Shown here one piece after another: positions 7,551 to 13,730 of a stretch of 22,507 nt of DNA. The position numbers were made by a program, and so were the translations under genes. Position 1 is the first letter of the stretch, and every line of letters begins with the position of its first letter. The DNA comes from an uncultured Collinsella sp. (GTDB taxonomy: Bacteria > Actinomycetota > Coriobacteriia > Coriobacteriales > Coriobacteriaceae). Below the pieces are notes generated by a model, which saw nothing but the letters and a program-made list of their open reading frames with translations, was not told the origin of the DNA and searched no databases. Where the stretch lies: assembly GCA_902494245.1 (NCBI GenBank), contig CABUSR010000031.1, positions 1-22,507 of the forward strand. Direction: 5' to 3'.

Positions 7551-8909
7551 TTACTCGTCCTTGGGCGCGGGGTGTTTGCAGACCACGCTCATGTAGATCA
7601 TACCGAGCACGGCAGCGGTGACCGAACCGGCAAGGATGGCGGCCTTGGCAGCCAGAACCTCAAACTGGGCCGTCGGGAAGGCAAGGCCGCTGATGAGGAT
7701 CGACATGGTGAAGCCGATGCCGCCCAGAATGCCCACACCGGCAATCATGTGCCAGTTAACGTTATGCGGCAGCTCGCAGACCCTAAACTTAACCAGGGCA
7801 AACGTCATGCCAAAGATGCCGATCGGCTTGCCCAGCAGCATGCCAAAGTACACGCCGAGCGTCACCGGGTCGGTGAGCAGCGTGCTCATATCCACACCCA
7901 CTAGGCGAACCTGTGCGTTCACGAACGCAAAGATCGGCAGAATCACAAAGTTGACCGGCGTGGAGATCAGACGCTCCATGCGGATGAGCGGCGGGGTCAC
8001 GCGGTGCATGACGCGCTCGACCCTGGTGGTCGAGACGGTAAAGTCATGCTGGCCCAGGATGTGTGCCTCGTCGTCGTAGCGGTCATCAAGCAGCGGCAGG
8101 CACTCGCCCAACCAATCGGTGAGGCTATCGAGCTTGACGCCGCACTTGGCCGGGATGGTAAAGGCCAAGATGACGCCGGCGAGCGTGGCATGTACGCCGC
8201 TCTTGAACATGCAGAACCACAACAGCAGACCCAGTACCGAATACGGGGCAAGGCGGTAATGCTGCGTCTTGTTGAGCCACACGAGCGCGCAGGTCACAAG
8301 CGCAGCGGCGCCCAACCAAAACGGATTGGGGCTCTGACCGTAGAAGATGGCGATGGCGGCGATGGAGATAAGGTCGTCGGCGATGGCGAGCGTCGAGAAG
8401 AACACGCGCACGCCGTTGGGCACGCGGTTGCCCAAAAGCGACAGCACGCCCAGCGCAAAGGCAATATCGGTTGCCATGGGGATGGCCCAACCGTTGCGGG
8501 CGCCGGCATGGTTAAAGATCAGGTAGATGCAGGCGGGAACGACGACGCCGCCCACGGCCGCCAGCATGGGAAGCATGGCCTGACGCGGATTCTTGAGCTC
8601 GCCGACCGTCATCTCGTACTTAAGCTCAATGCCCACCAACAAAAAGAAAATCGCCATGAGGAAGTCGTTGACGAAAAGTTCAACGGTAAGACCGGCCGTA
8701 AGGTTGCCCAGACCCACATACAGCGGGGTCTCCAAAAAGTGATGGATGGCCTCGTAGGCATCGGTATTGGCGCAAATGACGGCGGCGATGGCGGCGATGA
8801 CCATAACCGCGGCGGAAATCGTGCCGTTCTCGGCGATGCGCTCCCAAATGTCGTGGCGTTCAAAGCGCTTGCGCTCACGGACGTTGAACAGCTGCTCGGT
8901 TGCTGCCAT
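7551..8909 (-). CDS. nhaA: Na+/H+ antiporter NhaA
   Basis: NhaA is an inner-membrane antiporter that expels sodium in exchange for protons and supports pH and salt homeostasis. The essential aspartate pair is D178-D179 in LAIADDLISI, a further conserved aspartate is D148 in ATDIAFALG, and the transport-site lysine corresponds to K361 in LGKPIG. About twelve hydrophobic segments are visible. At 452 residues it is longer than the 388-residue E. coli protein. The extra length includes a charged cytoplasmic loop at about 258-312 (acidic DDRYDDEAH region) and an N-terminal extension. The ATG start has AAAGGAG seven bases upstream. The leader carries a terminator-like hairpin and other foldable sequence (annotated separately), suggesting regulation by transcription attenuation. 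Confidence 0.95.
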   Translation of the reverse strand: MAATEQLFNVRERKRFERHDIWERIAENGTISAAVMVIAAIAAVICANTDAYEAIHHFLETPLYVGLGNLTAGLTVELFVNDFLMAIFFLLVGIELKYEMTVGELKNPRQAMLPMLAAVGGVVVPACIYLIFNHAGARNGWAIPMATDIAFALGVLSLLGNRVPNGVRVFFSTLAIADDLISIAAIAIFYGQSPNPFWLGAAALVTCALVWLNKTQHYRLAPYSVLGLLLWFCMFKSGVHATLAGVILAFTIPAKCGVKLDSLTDWLGECLPLLDDRYDDEAHILGQHDFTVSTTRVERVMHRVTPPLIRMERLISTPVNFVILPIFAFVNAQVRLVGVDMSTLLTDPVTLGVYFGMLLGKPIGIFGMTFALVKFRVCELPHNVNWHMIAGVGILGGIGFTMSILISGLAFPTAQFEVLAAKAAILAGSVTAAVLGMIYMSVVCKHPAPKDE

Positions 8910-8923
8910 GGGCGGCTCCTTTC

Positions 8924-8939
8924 ACGGGAAAGCTCCCGT
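8924..8939 (-). promoter_or_regulatory. Small hairpin next to the nhaA ribosome-binding site
   Basis: ACGGGA (8924-8929) and TCCCGT (8934-8939) form a six-base-pair hairpin with a four-base loop. In the mRNA it ends one base before the AAAGGAG Shine-Dalgarno, so folding could influence initiation. Confidence 0.45.
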
Positions 8940-8942
8940 CTT

Positions 8943-8978
8943 AAAAAAGCACGGCCCGCCCAAGTGGCGGCGCCGCGC
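8943..8978 (-). terminator. Intrinsic terminator inside the nhaA leader (attenuator or small-RNA end)
   Basis: On the minus strand a 12-base-pair stem is followed by six T residues (A run 8943-8948). The pairs are 8949-8955 with 8972-8978 (one wobble) and 8956-8960 with 8966-8970, with a five-base loop and one bulge. The structure is 34 bases before the nhaA ATG and points toward nhaA. No gene lies upstream of it on this strand before the ppaC terminator at 9117-9156, so it must end a leader transcript or a small RNA. Confidence 0.7.
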
Positions 8979-9116
8979 TCTAACGTATTACGCTTGCATC
9001 TAGCCTACCCTGCACGACAAGCACGCAGGCGTGGCCGAAAAGCGGAACCACAGGTTGAACATTATTTGCTCAACGGCACGGGCACGCCTGTCCAAGAGAC
9101 GACGCGGCGCATGCAC
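8979..9116 (-). ncRNA. Candidate structured leader or small RNA upstream of nhaA
   Basis: This gap between two terminators has no ORF. On the minus strand it contains CAGGCGTG (9090-9083), which can pair with CACGCCTG (9033-9026). Inside lies GTTGAGC/GTTCAAC (9074-9068 with 9060-9054, seven pairs, one wobble, loop AAATAAT). A competing hairpin GTGG..CCG/CGGCCAC (9051-9031) shares bases with the outer stem, as does CCTGC/GCAGG (9029-9009). Mutually exclusive helices followed by a terminator are what a riboswitch or attenuator looks like. GC-rich sequence also pairs by chance, so this remains a candidate. Confidence 0.35.
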
Positions 9117-9156
9117 AAAAAACGACCGGAGCGCGGGGCGTCCGCGATCCGGTCGT
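9117..9156 (-). terminator. Intrinsic terminator of the pyrophosphatase gene
   Basis: ACGACCGGA (9122-9130) pairs with TCCGGTCGT (9148-9156), and the stem continues inward through GCGCGG-type pairs with a mismatch. On the minus strand a run of six T residues follows (9122-9117). It is 20 bases past the ppaC stop. Confidence 0.9.
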
Positions 9157-9175
9157 GGCGTTTGGTCAACTAAAC

Positions 9176-10099
9176 CTAGCAGGCGGCCATGATGGGGGCA
9201 GCGACCTGCTTCTTACGGGAGAGGACGCCCGGCATCCAGACGCCGTCGTGCTCGTCGGCAATGCCCAGGCCCTTCTGAGCAGCCTCGGTCTCGCCCTCGA
9301 GCAGGACCTGCGAGCCCTCCTCCATGATGTCGGTGATGCACAGGACAATGCCGTCGGCACCCTTCTCGGCGGCGTAGGCGCGCATGGCCTCGCGGATCTC
9401 GTCAATCATGCCAAGCGCACGGCTCTTGTCGACGGTCTCGTACTGGCCGATGAGCAGCTTCTTGCCGGCGGGCTCGAACATCTTGATGTCGTTGCCGACC
9501 ATCTCGGCAGCGGTGAAGGAGCCGGACGGGCGGGTAAGGAAGACCTCCATGCCAAACTTGACCGGGTCGACGCCCACCTGCTCGCCGAGCTTGGCGGCGA
9601 CGGCGCGGTCGACATCGGTGGTGGTGGGGCTCTTGAGCATGAGCGTGTCGGTCATCATGGCCGAAAGCAGCAGCTTGGCCTGGACGTCGGAAAGCTCAAC
9701 GCCGAGCACGCCGGCGAGCTTGGTGACGATGGTGCAGCTGGAGCCCCAGGGCAGGCAGATGTAGTGCAGCGGGCCGGCGGTCTCGAAGTCGCCGATGCGG
9801 TGATGGTCGACAACACCAAAGACCGTGGCGTCCTTAAGGCCGGCGACGGATTGGGCGGACTCGTTGTGGTCGGTGAGGACGACGAGCTGACCGGCCTCGA
9901 CGGACTCGATCACGCGGGGCTCGGCAATGCCGGCATCGGCGAGCAGCTTGGCGGACTCGGCCGGAAGCTGGCCCAGAGCGCAAGCCTCGTAGGTGTTGCC
10001 GGCATACTCAACCTGGTTAAGCAGCTGGGACAGGACGACGGCGCTCATGATGGCGTCGTTATCGGGGTTCTGGTGACCAAAGACAAGAACGTTTGCCAT
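9176..10099 (-). CDS. ppaC: Manganese-dependent inorganic pyrophosphatase (family II)
   Basis: This soluble DHH-superfamily enzyme hydrolyses pyrophosphate to two phosphates and so drives biosynthetic reactions forward. The metal ligands are visible as GHQNPDNDA (H9, D13, D15), D77 in TDHNE, the DHH signature at 98-100 and D151. The C-terminal DHHA2 domain carries the substrate-binding SRKKQ motif (294-298). At 307 residues it is the short form without CBS or DRTGG regulatory domains. The ATG start has GGAGG eight bases upstream, and a strong terminator follows the stop. It is probably transcribed alone: the next gene upstream on the strand is the ROK kinase, 166 bases away across a repeat element. 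Confidence 0.96.
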   Translation of the reverse strand: MANVLVFGHQNPDNDAIMSAVVLSQLLNQVEYAGNTYEACALGQLPAESAKLLADAGIAEPRVIESVEAGQLVVLTDHNESAQSVAGLKDATVFGVVDHHRIGDFETAGPLHYICLPWGSSCTIVTKLAGVLGVELSDVQAKLLLSAMMTDTLMLKSPTTTDVDRAVAAKLGEQVGVDPVKFGMEVFLTRPSGSFTAAEMVGNDIKMFEPAGKKLLIGQYETVDKSRALGMIDEIREAMRAYAAEKGADGIVLCITDIMEEGSQVLLEGETEAAQKGLGIADEHDGVWMPGVLSRKKQVAAPIMAAC

Positions 10100-10213
10100 G
10101 GATATCCTCCACTTGATATGTGTACTTGGACGTAGCTATGGTAGCACGCCGATGCCGAGCCTTCGCAGACGGAAGGGCCACGGCATATTTTGTGGCAGGT
10201 ATGGGGGCCAAGG

Positions 10214-10256
10214 CTGTCCCTTTTGCACCATGTTGGTGCAAAGTAACCTGACCCCC
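10214..10256. repeat. Intergenic dyad repeat with perfect 9-bp hairpin
   Basis: TTTGCACCA (10222-10230) and TGGTGCAAA (10234-10242) form a perfect palindrome with a three-base loop, flanked by CTGTCCC (10214-10220) and CTGACCCC (10248-10255). On the minus strand it reads GGGGTCAGGTTACTTTGCAC, which is closely echoed at 20493-20524. It lies just after the ROK kinase stop and may also slow transcription, but no T run follows it on the minus strand. Confidence 0.6.
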
Positions 10257-10265
10257 TTGCACCAG

Positions 10266-11219
10266 CTATTTACCGGCGGCGCGCAGGGCTACGTAGGCGG
10301 CACCGATGATGCCGGCGTCGTTTCCGAGCGAAGCGACCTTAATGGGCGTCTCGCGCGAGGCGGAAAGCGCGTAGCGCTGGAAGTGCTCGCGAACCTTATC
10401 GAGGTAGACATCGGCCGAAGCGGACGCGCCGCCACCGATCAGGAACATCTCGGGGTCGACCACGTTGGCAATAAGCGCCAGGGCACGGCCGAGATAGTCG
10501 GCCATGGTGTCGGCCGCGGCCAGCGCGAGCTTGTCGCCCTCGCGGCAGGCCTGGAACACGTCCTTGGAATCGGAGGGGCCGGTGAGCTCGATGGGCTCGA
10601 CGCCCGCCTTCTTGCACTCGGCCAGGTAATTGCTCACCACGCCGGTGGCGCTGGAATACTGCTCCAGGTGGCCATGGCCGCCACAGCCGCAGGTGCGCTC
10701 CTCGGCCGGGTTCAGGCACATGTGGCCAATCTCGCCGCCGGCACCCACAACGCCCGATACCACGTCGCCGTTAACGATAACGCCGCCGCCCACGCCGGTA
10801 CCGATGGTGACCATCACCACGTTCTGCACGCCCTTGGCAGAACCGAGCCAGGCCTCGCCCATGGCAGCGGCGTTGGCATCGTTCTCATACTTAACGACCG
10901 CATCGGGGCAGTGCTCCTGGATGGCGATCTTGAGCTCGGGCAGGTTAATGGCAATGTTGGCCTTGACCTTGGCATCGCCCGACGCCGGGATGGGGCACGG
11001 AACGGCCAGGCCAATGCCTGCCACAAAGGCGCGCGGAATCTGCGCCTTAGCGACCACCTGGTCGGTAGCCTCGGTCACCGCGGCAAAGCCCGCAGCGTCA
11101 ACGATGGGAGGCGTGGGCACGCTGACCTTGGCCAGCAGATTTCCGTCCTCGTCGAACAGGCCCTCCTTAACCGAAGTGCCGCCGACGTCGATGCCGATGT
11201 AGTACTGCTTGGGTTCCAT
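10266..11219 (-). CDS. ROK-family glucokinase
   Basis: ROK kinases phosphorylate free hexoses, most often glucose, with ATP. The 317-residue protein has the phosphate-binding loop GIDVGGTSV (9-17), the catalytic aspartate D114 in YENDANAA, a second phosphate motif TIGTGVGGG (138-146), and the zinc region H166 plus CGCGGHGH (177-184). In the usual ROK signature CxCGxxGC the third zinc ligand is Cys, but here it is H184, which could still bind zinc. There is no N-terminal helix-turn-helix, so it is an enzyme rather than a ROK repressor. The start is the ATG at 11219 with AAAGGTGG upstream; the frame stays open to 11285 without ribosome-site support. It lies after the PTS operon terminator, and glucokinase activity would complement the adjacent phospho-glycosidase. 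Confidence 0.87.
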   Translation of the reverse strand: MEPKQYYIGIDVGGTSVKEGLFDEDGNLLAKVSVPTPPIVDAAGFAAVTEATDQVVAKAQIPRAFVAGIGLAVPCPIPASGDAKVKANIAINLPELKIAIQEHCPDAVVKYENDANAAAMGEAWLGSAKGVQNVVMVTIGTGVGGGVIVNGDVVSGVVGAGGEIGHMCLNPAEERTCGCGGHGHLEQYSSATGVVSNYLAECKKAGVEPIELTGPSDSKDVFQACREGDKLALAAADTMADYLGRALALIANVVDPEMFLIGGGASASADVYLDKVREHFQRYALSASRETPIKVASLGNDAGIIGAAYVALRAAGK

Positions 11220-11264
11220 GGGGGCCCACCTTTCTCGTTTAAACATTGCCTGTATGGTACCGCT

Positions 11265-11322
11265 CCCAAAGCAAAAACCTACCAAAAAGGGACAGGTTTG
11301 TTTTGGCAGGTTTTATCTGGGG
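11265..11322. repeat. Intergenic inverted repeat, GGTTTGTTTTGGCAGG type
   Basis: The arms 11265-11287 and 11301-11322 share a 14-base core (AAAACCTxCCAAAA and its complement) with one mismatch. The loop contains GGGACAGGTTTG (11289-11300). The right part recurs almost unchanged at 15169-15192 and inverted at 15230-15253. It lies upstream of the ROK kinase start and may overlap its promoter. Confidence 0.65.
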
Positions 11323-11364
11323 TAACGCAATTGGCTGCCCAACAGGCCGCGCAAGACCATCCCC

Positions 11365-11402
11365 AAAAATAAAGGCGCCGGGAGGCGGAGGCTCCCGGCG
11401 CC
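11365..11402 (-). terminator. Intrinsic terminator of the PTS operon
   Basis: A perfect 11-base-pair stem, GGCGCCGGGAG (11374-11384) with CTCCCGGCGCC (11392-11402), has a seven-base loop. On the minus strand TTTATTTTT follows. It lies 58 bases past the IIA stop. Confidence 0.92.
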
Positions 11403-11460
11403 CGTCAAAGGGACTATGTTGTCTGTTGGACCGCACGGTCCGTCGCGGCGATAACGCCGA

Positions 11461-11793
11461 CTAGGCCTGAAGTGCCTGCAGCTGCTTGTGAACCTCGATG
11501 AGCTCCGCCGCCATGACGCGCATGGTCTCGGTGCCGGCCATCTGGTCCTCGGCATGCAGCAAAATCAACGGGGCCTCGCCGTTACGTTCGCCGTTGGCCT
11601 CCTTCTTCAGAAGCCCCATGTGAACATCGTGGCCACCGTTATAGGCCTCGTCGCCCTGCTTGATAAGCTCCTCGGCGGCGTCAAAATCGCCCTCCTTGGC
11701 CTTTTGCACGGCATTGATGTACATGCTCTTGGCGGTACCGACGTAGCTGATGATCTCAAAGCAGGTCATCTGCAGTTCGTTCATATCCTCCAT
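11461..11793 (-). CDS. PTS lactose/cellobiose-type IIA component
   Basis: The IIA protein passes phosphate from HPr to IIB. It is a small all-helical cytoplasmic protein of the Lac family. The phosphorylated histidine is H80 in LLHAEDQM (numbered from the chosen start), within the usual HAxD context. The start is placed at the ATG at 11793, nine bases after the IIB stop, with AGGTG six bases upstream. A GTG at 11802 and an ATG at 11784 are alternatives; GGAGG is too close to the latter. It is the last gene of the operon and is followed by a strong terminator. Confidence 0.92.
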   Translation of the reverse strand: MEDMNELQMTCFEIISYVGTAKSMYINAVQKAKEGDFDAAEELIKQGDEAYNGGHDVHMGLLKKEANGERNGEAPLILLHAEDQMAGTETMRVMAAELIEVHKQLQALQA

Positions 11794-11802
11794 GCAGAGC
11801 AC

Positions 11803-12105
11803 CTAGCCCATCACGCTGACGCAGTGGTCGATGATGCCGGCAGCGTTCATGCGGCCGTAGTCGACCATGTTGATGACCTCGACCGGAAAACGACCGGCGG
11901 CCTCCTTCTCAAAATCGCCCTTGGTGTAGCCGATCTGCGGACCAAGCAGCAACATGTCGCACTCGTCCAGGTGATCGTGGGCCTCGTTCATGGGACGAGC
12001 CTCGACCTCAATATCCAGACCACGGTTTGCAACCTCGGCCTGCATCTTCTGGACCAGCAGGCTCGTGGACATACCGGCATTGCAGCAGAGCATGATCTTC
12101 TTCAT
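11803..12105 (-). CDS. PTS lactose/cellobiose-type IIB component
   Basis: IIB accepts phosphate from IIA on a cysteine and transfers it to sugar carried by IIC. The 100-residue cytoplasmic protein starts MKKIMLCCNAGMSTSLLV, with the phospho-cysteine C8 in the conserved CxxGMSTS loop. The ATG has an excellent AAGGAGG. It stands apart from the upstream IIC gene by 162 bases holding two hairpins, one of which (12122-12136) ends four bases before the ribosome site. As a separate IIB polypeptide it follows the cellobiose/chitobiose arrangement, not the fused IICB of classical LacE. Confidence 0.94.
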   Translation of the reverse strand: MKKIMLCCNAGMSTSLLVQKMQAEVANRGLDIEVEARPMNEAHDHLDECDMLLLGPQIGYTKGDFEKEAAGRFPVEVINMVDYGRMNAAGIIDHCVSVMG

Positions 12106-12121
12106 GGTTTCCTCCTTATAA

Positions 12122-12136
12122 CTGCGCGGCGCGCAG
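12122..12136 (-). other. Hairpin just upstream of the IIB ribosome site
   Basis: CTGCGC and GCGCAG pair around a three-base loop. In the mRNA it ends four bases before AAGGAGG. It may affect IIB translation or protect a processed 5' end. Confidence 0.5.
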
Positions 12137-12206
12137 ACGACAACTGGTTTTATTCCTTGCGGCTATTGTGCCCACCCCCCCTGCATCTTTACACAAGGGA
12201 GAGAGC

Positions 12207-12239
12207 TGCGGGCACCGGCGCCGCGTACCGGCGCCCGCA
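12207..12239 (-). other. Intercistronic hairpin between IIC and IIB
   Basis: TGCGGGC (12207-12213) pairs with GCCCGCA (12233-12239), and inner CCGG boxes extend the stem past a one-base mismatch. No T run follows on the minus strand. An RNA-stability or processing element within the operon is more likely than a full terminator. Confidence 0.5.
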
Positions 12240-12267
12240 AAGGTGAAAGGGACGAACGTTAGGCGTT

Positions 12268-13611
12268 CTACTCGGCGAGAGCCTCCTGCTTGGCGATTGC
12301 CTTCTCGGAAATCTTCATAAAGGGCAGGTAGACGGCCATGCCAATGACAATCTCGATAGCCTGCCACACGCCAGCGCGCCAGTCAAAGCCCGTAGCGAGC
12401 AGGGCATTGATGACGGGAGGCATGGTCCAGGGCACCTGGGCGATGCAGGGGCTGATGATGCCTGCGCAGGTAAGGCCATAGGTGATGCCGATGAACAGGT
12501 CGGGAAGGAGGACAAACGGGATCATGAGCGGCAGGTTGTACACGATGGGGTAACCGTAGATAACCGGCTCGTTGATGTTGAACAGACCAGGCAGGATAGC
12601 CATCTTGGAAACGGTCTCGGAAGCCTTGTTTTTGGAGAACAGGAGCGTGTCGAGCAGGAGCATGAGGGTGCAGCCCGAGCCGCCGATGAGGGCGAAGCTG
12701 TTAACGATCTGCATGTTCATGTAGTGATCGGGCTGGATGGTGCCACCGGCGGCAAAGGTAGCCATGTTGTCGACGATGAGCATGGTCAGGATCGGCTCGA
12801 CGGTAGCGCCAGAGATGGTGGACTGGTGAATACCGACGCAGAACAGCAGGTTAGCAAGGGTGTAGATGAGGATAACAGCCCACGGACCAGCGTTCATGAT
12901 GCTCTTGAGCGGGTTGGAGATGCACGTGGAGATGATGGTGCACAGATCGGTGCCGGCGCACACGGCGAGCAGGGCTGCGGCAAGAGCGAAGACCGCGAGG
13001 TTAAGCAGCATCGGAATCATGACGTTGAAGGAGTTGGAGACCGCGGGAGGCACGCCCTCGCCCAGCTTAACCTTGAGCTTCTCGACGCCAGAAATCTTGA
13101 TGAAGAGCGAGACGGAAAGCAGGGCGATGATAATAGCCGAGAACAGACCGTTGGTGCCGGTGTTGGCAGTCGAAAGGGCGCCCGTGACCTCGGCGGAGGT
13201 GATCTTGTCGGTGAGCAGTGGGCTCGTGGCGGCAAGCGTGGCGGTGATCTGCTGCGGCATCATGATGACGAAGGCAGAGATAGCGACGACCATGCAAGCA
13301 AGCGGATTATCGAAGCGCTTGTTCTTAGCGAGGCTGTAGCCAATCAATCCGGCCAAGATAATGGCAGAGACGTTGAGGGTGCCCAGCGTAATCGCCGAAC
13401 CCCACGTCTGAAGGTTGGCAAGGCCCGCCGCATCGAGCGGGAACAGAGGGAACACGACGTTGTTAATAAGAACCGCGATACCCGCAAGGATATAGAGCGG
13501 CGTGATGGTCGCGAAGGCGTCACGCAGGGAACGCAGGTGAACCTGGTTTCCCACCTTCGCAGAGACCTCGGCAAACTTGTCGAGGAAGCTCTTTCCGTTG
13601 TCACTGGCCAT
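12268..13611 (-). CDS. PTS lactose/cellobiose-type IIC permease
   Basis: IIC is the membrane channel that binds and translocates the sugar while it is phosphorylated. The 447 residues contain about ten hydrophobic segments and the family motifs GEGVPPAVSNSF (184-195), GIHQST (260-265, with H262) and FNINEPVIYG (344-353, with the substrate-contact E348). The family handles cellobiose, lactose, chitobiose or aryl-beta-glucosides; the sequence alone does not decide. The ATG start has AGGAG upstream. It follows the GH1 gene by 119 bases that hold two tandem hairpins. It carries no fused IIB domain. Confidence 0.94.
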   Translation of the reverse strand: MASDNGKSFLDKFAEVSAKVGNQVHLRSLRDAFATITPLYILAGIAVLINNVVFPLFPLDAAGLANLQTWGSAITLGTLNVSAIILAGLIGYSLAKNKRFDNPLACMVVAISAFVIMMPQQITATLAATSPLLTDKITSAEVTGALSTANTGTNGLFSAIIIALLSVSLFIKISGVEKLKVKLGEGVPPAVSNSFNVMIPMLLNLAVFALAAALLAVCAGTDLCTIISTCISNPLKSIMNAGPWAVILIYTLANLLFCVGIHQSTISGATVEPILTMLIVDNMATFAAGGTIQPDHYMNMQIVNSFALIGGSGCTLMLLLDTLLFSKNKASETVSKMAILPGLFNINEPVIYGYPIVYNLPLMIPFVLLPDLFIGITYGLTCAGIISPCIAQVPWTMPPVINALLATGFDWRAGVWQAIEIVIGMAVYLPFMKISEKAIAKQEALAE

Positions 13612-13692
13612 GATTGCTCCTAACTTTCAAATCCGGCCTTTCCTATGCGCACGGTGGTCTGTCGCCCTCTGCCACCAGATGTGCCATGTGTT

Positions 13693-13725
13693 GCGCGCGG
13701 CGGCGCGCGGTCTGGACGTTCGTCC
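13693..13725 (-). other. Two tandem hairpins between the GH1 and IIC genes
   Basis: GCGCGC (13693-13698) pairs with GCGCGC (13703-13708), and GGACG (13714-13718) pairs with CGTCC (13721-13725). They start six bases past the GH1 stop. No T run follows on the minus strand, so transcription probably continues into the IIC gene, perhaps reduced. Confidence 0.5.
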
Positions 13726-13730
13726 GGTCG

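Noticed and set aside
8004..9173. 389-codon plus-strand frame opposite nhaA and its leader
   Set aside because: Antisense to a clear NhaA; no ribosome site or recognisable domain. Its extension through the leader reflects low stop density in GC-rich DNA.
9155..10135. 326-codon plus-strand frame opposite ppaC
   Set aside because: Gly/Asp/Leu-rich shadow of the pyrophosphatase gene with no independent support.
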